Shown here: positions 26,684 to 38,224 of the stretch, piece by piece
Numbering within the stretch: the stretch's first letter is position 1
How the letters are laid out: the number at the start of each line of letters is the position of its first letter
Source: Deferribacteres bacterium
GTDB lineage: Bacteria; Zhuqueibacterota; Zhuqueibacteria; Zhuqueibacterales; Geothermadaptataceae
Length of the DNA: 64,000 bases
Reading direction: 5' to 3'
Assembly (NCBI GenBank): GCA_020633655.1
Contig: JACKDF010000003.1
Span: 496,001-560,000, forward strand
Made by a program: the position numbers and the translations under genes
The notes under the pieces: model-generated
What the model saw: only the letters and a program-made list of their open reading frames with translations
What the model was told of the DNA's origin: nothing
The model's database searches: none

Positions 26684-27886
26684 TTACTGCTTCGTAAACA
26701 AATCTTGCAAAACAAGTTGTGTCGTTTTTATTACGCCGTTTCGTTTGTACGTCAGTTTCACGCTCTTGCCTGTATCACCACGTATCACTCGGTAAATTTC
26801 ATCGAGCGAATAGGCTGCAGCGTCTTTGTCATTTACTGAAAGGATTTCATCTTCAGACTGTAGTCCGGCTACTATGGCAGGTGAGTTCTCATATACCTGA
26901 AAGACGACTTTTTTACCTTCGGGCTCGATAATGAATAAGCCAGAGTTATCATCTGGTAATCCAACAGGTTTTTCGTAAACGGAACCAAGCATGATTCGTT
27001 CATGTGCATAATCGAGGATTAAATCTTGCCGGGCAAGAATTGCTGCTCCCATGGTACCGGCATTTTCTCGTCTTTCAGTTCCGGCTGCTTCGATAGTAAC
27101 ACCGGCAATAAGGCTTCGGTATTGAGTTGATGCAAAATTGAGCAGATCGATTTTGAATACTCTCCCTATTGTCGTTCCTCCACCACCAACACCTATTGTC
27201 TTCAGATAATTAGGCGCACTTTTTTCAAGGTTTGCATCTTCATAAAAATTTAAAGCAAAAGCAATCCCATCGATGCTGCCTGTATCAAGCTTGATTTCTG
27301 CTGAATACCCTTTATCGCGCAACTGCCGGATGGAGAAAGGCATGAGCACTTCTCCTTTGACAATGCGAATAGGCACAACACGATAGTCTTCTGCAGGAAA
27401 CTCATCGTTTGACGAATAAACGAGTATATCACCATCCTCGTAATTCAACCGCAAAATGTATCTTTCAATAAATTGATGACCCAAAATTCCGTGAAACTTT
27501 ACCCCGATAAATTGCGCTAATTGGGCAAGAGGTGCCGACTGTGCACCTAGCTTGTCAACGATTATATCACCGAGTTGGAAAGAGAATTCCTTAATTTCAC
27601 CCATTTCGATATACCCGCCTGGTTGCAGCACCTTTTGTGGATTTTCTACTTTCAGATGGAGTTCACGAACGAAAGAAGCGTCTATTACATTGATATCAAA
27701 TCCGGTATCAAGGATGAATTGGCCGGTCTTACCGTTTGCGAAGTTTAAATGAAGAAGCGGCAAACCTAGAGGTGTTGTTATTTTAACTTGAGTCAGGAGT
27801 TCAGGATCTTTAGCGCTCAACGAATAAATCAGCAGATTAAACAGAATGATGATTTTTACGAGTTGCATAATAGCTTTACTTTGCAT
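26684..27886 (-). CDS. Retropepsin-like aspartyl protease with C-terminal PDZ domain
   Basis: A 400-residue exported protein. A signal peptide (IIILFNLLIYSLSAK) is followed by two retropepsin-type half domains, each with a D-T-G loop: GQFILDTGFDINVID near residue 58 and AEIKLDTGSIDGIAF near 203. Having both loops in one chain means it can act as a single-chain, pepsin-like pair instead of a dimer of retropepsins. The C-terminal 90 residues form a PDZ domain (GLFIIEPEGKKVVFQVYENSPAIVAGLQSEDEI split across the fold). PDZ plus protease suggests periplasmic cleavage of tagged or misfolded C termini. ATG at 27886 with AAGGAG upstream. No functional neighbour is evident. Confidence 0.85.
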   Translation of the reverse strand: MQSKAIMQLVKIIILFNLLIYSLSAKDPELLTQVKITTPLGLPLLHLNFANGKTGQFILDTGFDINVIDASFVRELHLKVENPQKVLQPGGYIEMGEIKEFSFQLGDIIVDKLGAQSAPLAQLAQFIGVKFHGILGHQFIERYILRLNYEDGDILVYSSNDEFPAEDYRVVPIRIVKGEVLMPFSIRQLRDKGYSAEIKLDTGSIDGIAFALNFYEDANLEKSAPNYLKTIGVGGGGTTIGRVFKIDLLNFASTQYRSLIAGVTIEAAGTERRENAGTMGAAILARQDLILDYAHERIMLGSVYEKPVGLPDDNSGLFIIEPEGKKVVFQVYENSPAIVAGLQSEDEILSVNDKDAAAYSLDEIYRVIRGDTGKSVKLTYKRNGVIKTTQLVLQDLFTKQ

Positions 27887-28027
27887 TTTAATTTCTCCTT
27901 TTTTGCAAATTTTGGGGACAGTAACATAAAAGGTGCTCGTCTGTTTTTTTTAATCTTGCTAAAAAAAGAATGAAAAAATTATACACAAAGCGTGGCAGAT
28001 TCGGAAAGGTAGACCAATTTTATATCT

Positions 28028-29131
28028 TTATTTTATCGATTTAATGTATTGCGATGGAGTAATTCCAGTATTTTTTTTAAAGGCGCGGTTAAAAGCAGCT
28101 TTAGAATTGAAGCCGGCATCAAGGGCGATACTGAGAATTACACGAGAATGATGTTCCCCCGTATTTAATCGCTGCTTGACATTTTCGACACGATAGTAAT
28201 TAATATAATCAAAAAAATTCAACCCCTTTTCTTCATTTATAATTTGTGAAAGATATTTGGGCGGGATGTTCGTCTTTTGGGAAAGCGAATTTAGATTAAG
28301 CTTAGGATTTAGAAACGGTTGTTCAATGAGCATGTATTCATTCAATCTATCCCTAAAAATATGCTTATCGGATTCTTTTAAAACAGATTTCTCATATTTA
28401 ATTTTTATCATTTGTGGAAGAAATAAACCAGGCGTTGTCAAACCGTGATAAATCAGAACAATTGAAAAAGCAAACCATGAAAAAACTTCAGCGATGACAA
28501 CGTACTCATAAGCAAAAGCATTATGCAATATCTCATCAAAAAGAATATTGAATGCTGTCGTTATAAAAAAGATCAACAAACTTAAAAGCAAAAACATGAT
28601 AATACGAATGTGTTTTATTTCGGGTATTTGCTTACGGGATAGTTGCGAGCTGACACCGTAAACTAGGCGCATACATTGAATGACAAATGCAAAACTCAAC
28701 AGATTACCAAAAATTGGGATGAAATAGGCAACAAGATAATTTGCTGGAATGTCTTGTATATAGTGGATTTTTTCTTCGAAAGAAAGAATATGATAATCAA
28801 AAATAAAAAATAGTATAAATGAAAAACCTGGAACAAAATAGAGTATATTTTTTGAGCTGAATCGAAAATTCGGATCCAGGGTTGATTTTGTATAAAGCAG
28901 GAGTATTGGTGTTGTAAAAATAGCGGAGAAATTGAAGACGAATAGATATTGTGGATATTCGAGAACATTAAAATTCGCCTGGTAATAATGATCAATAAAA
29001 GCAATGACGAGTGAAATCAACAAAAATGACAGGAATCGATTCGAGTAGTTTTTTCTTCTTTTTCCGCTAACAAGAAAAACTGCGAAAAAAGTACATTGGA
29101 AAATTGCGATTCCGATCAATAAATTAAGCAT
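28028..29131 (-). CDS. Membrane-bound AraC-family regulator
   Basis: About 367 residues. Seven or eight hydrophobic helices occupy residues 1-235 (NLLIGIAIFQCTFFAVFLVS, LFVFNFSAIFTTPILLLY and others). A short linker follows, then an AraC-type DNA-binding domain (SLSQKTNIPPKYLSQIINEE; SIALDAGFNSKAAFNRAFKK). Such integral-membrane AraC proteins are common in Bacteroidota and relatives and probably sense membrane or small-molecule signals directly. An open extension to a TTG at 29239 has no ribosome binding site and little hydrophobicity, so ATG 29131 is chosen. No neighbour tells its target. The dispersed repeat copy 2 lies about 245 bases upstream. Confidence 0.88.
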   Translation of the reverse strand: MLNLLIGIAIFQCTFFAVFLVSGKRRKNYSNRFLSFLLISLVIAFIDHYYQANFNVLEYPQYLFVFNFSAIFTTPILLLYTKSTLDPNFRFSSKNILYFVPGFSFILFFIFDYHILSFEEKIHYIQDIPANYLVAYFIPIFGNLLSFAFVIQCMRLVYGVSSQLSRKQIPEIKHIRIIMFLLLSLLIFFITTAFNILFDEILHNAFAYEYVVIAEVFSWFAFSIVLIYHGLTTPGLFLPQMIKIKYEKSVLKESDKHIFRDRLNEYMLIEQPFLNPKLNLNSLSQKTNIPPKYLSQIINEEKGLNFFDYINYYRVENVKQRLNTGEHHSRVILSIALDAGFNSKAAFNRAFKKNTGITPSQYIKSIK

Positions 29132-29376
29132 AACTTTCTTGTGTATTTCAACGCTGATACTTTTCGGGCCAGGACAGTGCAGCAAGTAAGCTATGCGGTT
29201 CAAATCTTCCGGATGTTCTAAAAAAGTATATGGACCCAAATAGCATTTTGCTCTGATTGCCGTACATGACTATAGTGCTAGCGTCTACAATTTTAAATTA
29301 AACCGTTAGAATTTCTTTAACAAAGATATAAAAAAAGACAAAATATACAACGCGATTGGACACTGAAAAAATGTTC

Positions 29377-29583
29377 GCTCTGTTTAAGGAAAGGTCTGAA
29401 TTACGAGCCGAATAAATGGAATTTTTAAAACGCAGAGATGCAAAGGCGCAGAGATTCGCAGAGCTTTTAAAAATATTTTCTCTGCGTAACTCTGCTTCCC
29501 GGCGGCTCTGCGTTAGACTAAATTTTGTTTTTCATGTTGGCCATAATTCATGGTGTAATTCATATTGTTCGTTTAACATAGCT
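29377..29583. repeat. Dispersed 207-base repeat, copy 2
   Basis: Same orientation and same length as the copy at 21473-21679 and nearly identical, including the GCTCTGTTTAAGGAAAGG start, the CGCAGAG inverted core and the TTCGTTTAACATAGCT end. It occupies most of the 490-base gap between the membrane AraC gene and the aldo/keto reductase. The high identity implies recent spread. Confidence 0.85.
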
Positions 29584-29621
29584 TTCAAATTTTATCTGTC
29601 GGCCGATGCGTTTTTATTAAA

Positions 29622-30548
29622 TTACACATCTCTTGTCGGATCGCCCGAACGCCAGGCAACGCCGTCTCCCCTATCCATCTTTGCCATGGTTGCCATGTCC
29701 ACTTCATCGATGGCAAAGCCGAACAAATCACTATTTTGTCGAATTCGTTCTATGTTGCCGCTTTTGGGCAAAACAGCATAACCTTTCTGAATGCCCCAGC
29801 GCAGAAGAACCTGGGCTTCTGTCACACCATATTTTTTCGCCATTGTCTTGAACGGCGAATCCACAACTGCACCGTCAGCTTTCATCTGTTCCGTCTTGGC
29901 ACTTGCCTGCCCTTCGACAGCACGCCAGCTTGCAAGCGGCACAAGACTGCTATAAGCAATAATACCAATGTTGTTCTGCTTTAAGTAAGAGACTAATTCC
30001 GGCTTTTGCGACCACGGATGCAGCTCGATTTGATTGGCGTTTGGTATTGGCAATCCGGCAGCTTTAATTTCCTCAATGTGGGTTTCATTGAAATTGCTGA
30101 CACCAATGGCACGCACCTTACCTTGCCGCTGCAGTTCGACGAAGGCCTTCCATTGTTCGAGTCGCTGGGAGCCGGCAAAAGGCGCATGAATCAAATACAG
30201 GTCGACGTAATCCATTTGCAGCCGGGCCAAACTCGCGTTTAAAGACTCGATAGTAATATCATAGGATTTTACCGTTTGTCCCCAGGCTGCGTTGCCGGGA
30301 TAGAGTTTTGTCGTGACAAAGATATCCTCCCGTGCCATTCCCAACGCTTCAATCGCCATTTTGATTCCCAAACCGACACCGTGCTCATTCCCATAGGCTT
30401 CCGCTGTATCGATATGCCGGTAGCCTGATTTGATGGCTTGTTGCACCAGGGACGGCGCGTCTTCGTCTTTAATAAGGTAAGTGCCGAATCCAACCATCGG
30501 CATTTTAATATCGTTTGTCAGGTTAATAGATTGTTGTGGGGTATGCAT
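29622..30548 (-). CDS. Aldo/keto reductase, 2,5-diketo-gluconate reductase-like
   Basis: A 308-residue NAD(P)H-dependent aldo/keto reductase of the AKR5-like group. Signatures are MPMVGFGTYLI, then GYRHIDTAEAYGNE with the catalytic aspartate and tyrosine, the lysine in VTTKLYPG, histidine in LYLIHAPF, and AIGVSNFNETH. The C-terminal cofactor segment is LPKSGNIERIRQN. ATG at 30548 with AAGGAG upstream. It differs clearly from the other reductase at 24372. The substrate is not readable; sugar-derived or lipid-derived aldehydes are typical. It stands alone, flanked by repeats. Confidence 0.9.
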   Translation of the reverse strand: MHTPQQSINLTNDIKMPMVGFGTYLIKDEDAPSLVQQAIKSGYRHIDTAEAYGNEHGVGLGIKMAIEALGMAREDIFVTTKLYPGNAAWGQTVKSYDITIESLNASLARLQMDYVDLYLIHAPFAGSQRLEQWKAFVELQRQGKVRAIGVSNFNETHIEEIKAAGLPIPNANQIELHPWSQKPELVSYLKQNNIGIIAYSSLVPLASWRAVEGQASAKTEQMKADGAVVDSPFKTMAKKYGVTEAQVLLRWGIQKGYAVLPKSGNIERIRQNSDLFGFAIDEVDMATMAKMDRGDGVAWRSGDPTRDV

Positions 30549-30699
30549 TGGTACTCCTTGATTTATTCATTATGAGTTTTGATGGGACGGGCACAATATA
30601 ATCCAATCCAGGACAAATCCATCTATCTTATCGCGCCAATATAATATTCAATCACGCCAAAATGAAATGCAAAAGTACTGTCTAAATTATTTATACTTC

Positions 30700-30783
30700 G
30701 TCATTCCGTCATGCTTTTAGACGGAATCCACGCCAGGATAAAAAAACAAAAGTGGATACCCGATAAAAGCATTCGGGTATGAC
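30700..30783. repeat. GTCATTCC-type inverted repeat, copy 1
   Basis: An imperfect inverted repeat whose outer parts are GTCATTCCGTCATGCTTTTA and its approximate inverse TAAAAGCATTCGGGTATGAC, within the 323-base gap after the aldo/keto reductase. Four further members of this family are at 40973, 43891, 45169 and 53438. It holds no gene. Confidence 0.7.
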
Positions 30784-30871
30784 ATTTACCGGACATTATT
30801 TTTGGAAATCGTTATAGTTAATCAGTTATATCCGTGTTCTATTCTTATGATAAAATGGCTAAACAATGTGG

Positions 30872-31981
30872 TTATTTTAAAAGGGAGATTCCGTGGGTAA
30901 AGGTCAGAAAGGGGGCAGAATGTGTCGCTGTCATTGGGCGCGATTCGGTAAGCAGGGCTGCCGCGTCATCATTGGGCCAATGGGCGTTTAAAATTTCAAA
31001 ATAGGAGAAATAACGCACGCCTGTCAGTTTCACTGGATCGCCTTTCCAATAAGGGAAATCATCCGGTTTCCGCGTCCACCCGGCAATTTTTTCATAAGCT
31101 TGTTTCAAGGTGTGACCACTGGGGGATGTGTAATCATACAAGTCCATTCCATTGACTCGAAGGATCTCTGCGGCGATTGTTTGCGGCATGAGGGAGAAAT
31201 GTGAATACCAAATGCCACGCATTCCTTCGGAGCGCTTCACTTCATGCGGGAGATGGCCATCTGCAGCAATTTGATGCTCGATGAAGTACTTCCATCTTTC
31301 TGCGCACTCAGCAAACAGCACTTCATCTTTCAGGAATGCCGCACAGGAGACAGCAAGCACCAAACCCCAATTGCCCCAGTTGTTCTCCCGGCTCATGGTA
31401 TTCATGGGGAGCGCCTTGTTCCGCAAAAATTCGGAAAACACCTCCTGCTGTTCCTTTGGCCAAAGGCTGATTTCATCCCTGAGGAGATCCGCCGCAAAGA
31501 TTAGTGCAGGAAAGTGATAACTGAAGGAGAGCATTGAATCGTCCTTGCGACTCATGGATTCTATTTCCGTAGCCCAGGCATTGATAATGCGTACCGCAGA
31601 TCGAGCGTATTTCTCCTGCCCCGTTACGCGGTAGCAAAGGGCCATCGCGTAAGCGGCATTTGCCTCATCCCGCAATCCATTTTTCGCATTTTTGTGGCCT
31701 TCGGCATCGTTGTAGTACCCGGGGACATACCATTGTTTGGGCACTGAAGGCGTACGATCAAGGTTTTGGTCCGCATGCATGCGGCACGCCTCGAACGCAG
31801 TATAGACAGGACTTCGTTTCTCAATTACTGCTTTTTTTAGAGCATCCATTCGAGAGTCAGAAATGAATACGGAGGAGAACAAAGGTTTCGTTGTTTCCAT
31901 TACATGGCCTGGAGCGTATGAAAATGGGGTAAGGGATAAGATGAGATTGCAGAAAAATGTGAATTTATTTGGAATCATCAT
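30872..31981 (-). CDS. Alginate-lyase-family (PF05426-like) exported polysaccharide lyase
   Basis: A 369-residue protein with a signal peptide (FCNLILSLTPFSYAPG) and an (alpha/alpha) barrel typical of the alginate_lyase family (PL5/PL38-like). The diagnostic motif is SRENNWGNWGLV near residue 205; also visible are NAAYAMALCYRVTGQEKYA and SEGMRGIWYSHFSL (a conserved tyrosine/histidine region). Such enzymes cleave uronate-containing polymers (alginate, glucuronan) by beta-elimination, or act on related glycans. The released unsaturated uronate would feed into the KduD/KDG-kinase route found elsewhere in this window. Two ATGs (31981, 31978) are possible. The gene stands alone between a repeat and the restriction-modification operon. 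Confidence 0.82.
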   Translation of the reverse strand: MMIPNKFTFFCNLILSLTPFSYAPGHVMETTKPLFSSVFISDSRMDALKKAVIEKRSPVYTAFEACRMHADQNLDRTPSVPKQWYVPGYYNDAEGHKNAKNGLRDEANAAYAMALCYRVTGQEKYARSAVRIINAWATEIESMSRKDDSMLSFSYHFPALIFAADLLRDEISLWPKEQQEVFSEFLRNKALPMNTMSRENNWGNWGLVLAVSCAAFLKDEVLFAECAERWKYFIEHQIAADGHLPHEVKRSEGMRGIWYSHFSLMPQTIAAEILRVNGMDLYDYTSPSGHTLKQAYEKIAGWTRKPDDFPYWKGDPVKLTGVRYFSYFEILNAHWPNDDAAALLTESRPMTATHSAPFLTFTHGISLLK

Positions 31982-32231
31982 GGTGATCTTTCTTTTTTAA
32001 ACCAGCCGTAGAAATCATATGCACAACTGCTTACATAGAAACTGATGCACATAATCAAAAGACCATTGTCTATTTTTCATGAATTTGGCTTGAGTATTTT
32101 TCCTGAATGTGTCCAATTAGGCAAAATTATTATTTTAAACATGCGACAAGGCAAAAAAATTAGAATTATTGATTTGATCTTAAGCGTGTTAGATGTTTGA
32201 TTAGCTACGAATGCTGTCTGTACAGTGCATT

Positions 32232-34761
<2,530 letters not shown>

Positions 34762-34769
<8 letters not shown>

Positions 34770-36351
34770 TAAATAGACTCAATTGAATTTCCAGTGGACG
34801 GATTACTTTTTCGATGTAGTCAATTTCTTCAGAAGTGAGATCGTATTTTTTGTAAAGAGCTTCGTCTGTCCAAATTCTATCCCATACCTGAACTGGAACC
34901 CATGAATACATCGGTCGCAGTGCGTCTTGTGTGAGTTTACGCAGAGAAACAAGATGTCTGAAAAATTTGGTGCAGTAATAAGACTCAATGCTTTGTGCTT
35001 CATCCTCACTTGTCACATAGAATGCGAGGAAGGTTTGAGTAGCAACAGATGGTGGTGGACTCAACCAAGGCTTGCCGAGTACATAGTCTGGAATTTTTTG
35101 GCCACCATCTGAACCTGCTTTGGGAACAAGCACTTTCCATTTGTCAATGAGGTCGACATTCTTGCTAATTGCACTCCGTGGAACAAACCCAGTGTAGCGT
35201 TTACCTGTTCGAACGTAGTGGAGCATTATATCTCCAGATCTCTTTTCGTTATGAAATCCTTCAAAGTTTGTCGCGATTCCGAAGGGGGTGTCTGCAGTTA
35301 AGATGTTGGTGATGGACTGCTCGCCGGCCTTTAAAACTTTGCGTAAGATGCTCACAGATAAAGGATGGCGAACAAATACATCAAATTCATCAAGTTGTCG
35401 TGTTGAAAATGCCTCTTCGTCCCCACGGACTATCGTGACATCGCATGAACTATTATGTGTTTCTGACCATAGGAAATAGCAAATACCACCTTTGACTTCG
35501 ACGTTTGGAAATACTTCTCTTGAGACAGGGAAGTCGACCAACTTAAAAAGTTTCTGTGAATTGAGCATTTCCTTTCGAAACTCATCAAGTCCGCGTCCAC
35601 CTGCAAGCCAACGGGAAGGAACCACCATCGACAAATACTTTGGCGCAAGGCTTTTTGCTTGATCTACAAATAGGTGATAGATGGATGAATCGCTTGATCC
35701 CCCTGCGCCCCCTTTCATCTGATAAGGTGGATTTCCTATAATCACATCGAATTGCATGTCTCCTCCAAACAGCTCGGCAATACGAGCCTTTATATCACTG
35801 GTATGAATAAAAGCATAAGCATAGTTTTCAAGCTCTGTATCACGGTCTAAAATCGCTTTCGGCGCACCACAGAACTCACATTTGGTGCCCCTCCAATTGT
35901 GTTCAATTCGCTCGAACCAGACATTTCCTGAATCGTCTTTGAAGTTTTTCGCAATAGAATGCTGGCCGTTTGCGTGCTTTGAGCAGTAGATACTTCTCCG
36001 GGCAAGTAGGCTGGTGAGGTGCGTTATGCCAATGCCAAACACCTGCTTTGTCAAAATGTGATTGACGCGTTCTTCCAGATCGGGAATTTCGTCCGCAAGT
36101 CCCCTGGTCAGACGGCTGGTGATTTCGCGCAGGAAAACACCGGATTTCGTGCACGGGTCGAGAAATTTTACCTGCTTGTCTGCCCAGATATTGACGCCAT
36201 CGTTATCCGCAGCCCATGCCTCGGCCAGCGTGTCCAACATGCGATTTGCAAACGCCGGTGGTGTAAAAACTTCATCATTGGAAAGATTGGCTATGCACGT
36301 CAGCACATCCGGGTTGCGGCCGCGCAGGGCAAAACCGGCTTGCGTGCTCAT
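34762..36351 (-). CDS. Eco57I-type N6-adenine DNA methyltransferase
   Basis: A 529-residue gamma-type methylase. The S-adenosylmethionine motif I is FLDPCTKSGVFLREI near residue 70, preceded by NDEVFTPPAFANRMLD. The catalytic motif IV is VIGNPPYQMKGG near 208. A C-terminal target-recognition-like region covers about 300-520. A cysteine set in HNWRGTKCEFCGAPKA plus CSKH may bind zinc. It is the middle gene of the restriction-modification-like operon and overlaps the helicase gene by 8 bases. Its first about 27 codons (MSTQAGFALRGRNPDVLTCI) are repeated, with changes, at 36540-36605 and 37305-37376. The upstream neighbour in the operon is now separated from it by a transposase module. Confidence 0.9.
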
Positions 36352-36721
36352 TCGATGACCTCGAAATAGGGTTTATATGCCCCGAAGGGGCTGATTGCGG
36401 CATGTGATTGCGCCCCTTCAGGGCTGGTGAATATGATGTGGCCTTTTCCCAAGGCGTTGCCTTGGGCTATCACAGAATGCCCCGTTGGGGCAACTTTCAG
36501 ATGATTCATGGTTTGGCCTCGATCGTTTTGGTTCGAGATTTTGACAATGCATGTCAACACGTCCGGGTTGCGGCCGTGCAGGGCAAAACCGGCCTGTCTA
36601 CTCATTCGACGACTTCGTAATTGGGTTTATAGGCCCCAAAGGGGCTGAATGCGAAAGCCCAGGGCATCGCCCTGGGTAAATATCCGAAAACCAACCAAGC
36701 CCTGAAAGGGCGCAACGCCGT
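36352..36721. repeat. REP-like palindromes and duplicated methylase 5' end (left flank of RAYT module)
   Basis: A gene-free 370-base segment made of short palindromes and duplicated coding sequence. Palindromes include GCCCCGAAGGGGC, GCGCCCCTTCAGGGC, CCCAAGGCGTTGCCTTGGG, GCCCCGTTGGGGC, GGCCCCAAAGGGGC, GCCCAGGGCATCGCCCTGGG and GCCCTGAAAGGGCG. The stretch 36399-36605 is a direct copy (same 207-base length) of 37170-37376. It ends with a second version of the methylase start (MSRQAGFALHGRNPDVLTCI in the minus frame). This is the typical surroundings of a REP-associated tyrosine transposase. Confidence 0.85.
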
Positions 36722-37174
36722 TCAATCCCACACATATTTTTCATCGTATTCGATATCATATTTATCCAGCAAACGCCGGTATTCATCCTGAAACGTCACC
36801 GCCCGGTGATGTTCCGCCTGATTGCCAATGTATTTTTCAAGCGCCCCGCGCTGGGACGGGCTGATTGAGAAAATGCCGTAACCACCCTGCCAGTGAAAGC
36901 GCGCGTAACAATCCGCCTTTGTTTTCAGCCATTTGGACGAGCCGGTCTTAATCTCCTGCACAAGATCGGCGGGTGCGCAAGTGCGTGGCAGCGCAATAAG
37001 CAAATGAATATGGTCAGCGACCGAGCCAGCCTTGAGCAGCGTGCCTTTTTGGTTCTTCACAATGCCGCCGATGTAGGCGTGAAGTTCATCGCGGATGTCG
37101 TCGGCCAGCACCGCCTCCCGGTTCTTCGTCGAGAACACCAGATGCGCGAGAATTTGTGCAAGGGATTGTGGCAT
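36722..37174 (-). CDS. REP-associated tyrosine transposase (RAYT, Y1/TnpA_REP-like)
   Basis: A 150-residue HUH-type single-strand transposase. The HUH metal motif is VADHIHLLIALP near residue 54. The catalytic tyrosine is probably in EKYIGNQAEHH near 115. The opening SLAQILAHLVFSTKNRE is typical of the IS200-like Y1 fold. GTGSSKWLK-like and FHWQGGYGIFSIS segments are hallmarks of the RAYT branch. It is flanked on both sides by GC-rich palindromes and by a 207-base direct repeat, fitting a RAYT with its REP sites. It sits between two genes of one restriction-modification operon, reading the same way. ATG at 37174. Confidence 0.9.
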   Translation of the reverse strand: MPQSLAQILAHLVFSTKNREAVLADDIRDELHAYIGGIVKNQKGTLLKAGSVADHIHLLIALPRTCAPADLVQEIKTGSSKWLKTKADCYARFHWQGGYGIFSISPSQRGALEKYIGNQAEHHRAVTFQDEYRRLLDKYDIEYDEKYVWD

Positions 37175-37376
37175 GTGATTACGCCCCTTCAGGGCTGATT
37201 AATGTGATGTGGCCTTTTCCCAAGGCGTTGCCTTGGGCTTTCACAGGATGCCCCTTTGGGGCGAGTGCCAGACGATTCATGGTGTGGCCTCGTTCGTTTT
37301 CGTTCGAGAGATTGGCAATACACGTCAGTACATCCTGGTTGCGGCCGCGCAGGGCAAAACTGGCTTGCGTGCTCAT
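37170..37376. repeat. 207-base direct repeat with REP palindromes and a relict methylase start
   Basis: Right flank of the transposase module and direct copy of 36399-36605. It contains CGCCCCTTCAGGGC, CCCAAGGCGTTGCCTTGGG and GCCCCTTTGGGGC, and ends with a third version of the methylase N-terminus (MSTQASFALRGRNQDVLTCI in the minus frame). The relict ATG at 37376 overlaps the stop of the upstream short methylase by four bases (ATGA), the usual layout for two coupled operon genes. Confidence 0.85.
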
Positions 37377-38026
37377 TTATCCTCCTGTGAAGCTGCTGCA
37401 AGTTGGCGGATCGTCATTTGGGGATATGTTTTTATTGGCGAGAAAATCTCATGTTTACCAAGTTGGGCAAAGAGTGAATCTTCCGCGCTAAAGGCTGAGG
37501 ACTGCCTGAGGGTGTCAAGTCGGAAATCACGGCGTTGGAATTTTCCTTTGCCTAAGTAACCCCACTCTGCAAACGTAATTGCCTTATCGTCGTGGGTGCG
37601 CATCTTCAGGGCATCGCCGTGGACAAGATTCTGCGACAGCACAAACGACGCCGCTTGATAGATGTCGTCCGACTCTTCAAGCTGCAAATAACCGGCAAGA
37701 ATTTCAAGCATATTTGCCCGACACTCAGCGATGTTGTCGGCAAGCAGTTCAATCCCGTACGTGCACATCAGGCCGAGCAGGGCGTAATGCTGCTTTTCAA
37801 ATTCGGACTTGCCAAATTTGAGTTCAACTGCTGCAAGTTTGCGTTGCAGAACTTTGACGAGAAAGTTGCCGCTCCCACACGCCGGTTCCAGGAAACGCGA
37901 GTCTATCCGTTCTGTTTCGTCTTTAACAAGGTCAAGCATCGCTTCAACCAGCCAATCTGGTGTGAAAACCTCTCCGTGATCAGCAACACGTTGTTTGGAT
38001 TTGATATATTTCTTAGTCATATGCAT
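37373..38026 (-). CDS. Short N6-type DNA methylase partner (motif I only)
   Basis: A 217-residue protein, first gene of the restriction-modification-like operon. It has the N6-methylase opening ADHGEVFTPDWLVEAMLDLV and motif I FLEPACGSGNFLVKVL near residue 50. GIELLADNIAECRANML and NLVHGDALKM (motif III-like) follow, but it ends without an NPPY motif IV. It therefore cannot be a complete adenine methylase by itself. I recall such short proteins beside Eco57I-type methylases, and they may work as a pair. It ends at 37373, overlapping a relict copy of the Eco57I methylase start; the intact methylase now begins about 1 kb downstream. No clear ribosome binding site is visible before the ATG at 38026. 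Confidence 0.82.
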   Translation of the reverse strand: MHMTKKYIKSKQRVADHGEVFTPDWLVEAMLDLVKDETERIDSRFLEPACGSGNFLVKVLQRKLAAVELKFGKSEFEKQHYALLGLMCTYGIELLADNIAECRANMLEILAGYLQLEESDDIYQAASFVLSQNLVHGDALKMRTHDDKAITFAEWGYLGKGKFQRRDFRLDTLRQSSAFSAEDSLFAQLGKHEIFSPIKTYPQMTIRQLAAASQEDK

Positions 38027-38224
38027 TTTGCATTGATGTTTCTTTTATTCTTAAGTATATAGATTTTTTTCAGCTATAGTGCGATTTTTTTTTATGATAA
38101 CAAATATTTACAAACTCGATAATGTAAATTGAAAAGATAATATGATTACTCTGAGAATAACATGCCCAAATATTTCATGAATTGTGCACATCTCTTATCA
38201 GAAAACTGCTACAAAATATCGCAC

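Noticed and set aside
26489..26839. 116-codon plus-strand frame after the AraC regulator
   Set aside because: Its second half is antisense to the PDZ protease gene and its content is low-information, hydrophobic and cysteine-rich; no ribosome binding site.
29132..29239. 36-residue N-terminal extension of the membrane AraC regulator
   Set aside because: It needs a TTG start without ribosome binding site; ATG 29131 begins directly at the first membrane helix.
36360..37376. CRISPR array suspected from spaced GC-rich palindromes
   Set aside because: The units are palindromes of differing sequence without regular spacers, flank a RAYT gene, and include duplicated coding sequence; they are REP-type repeats.
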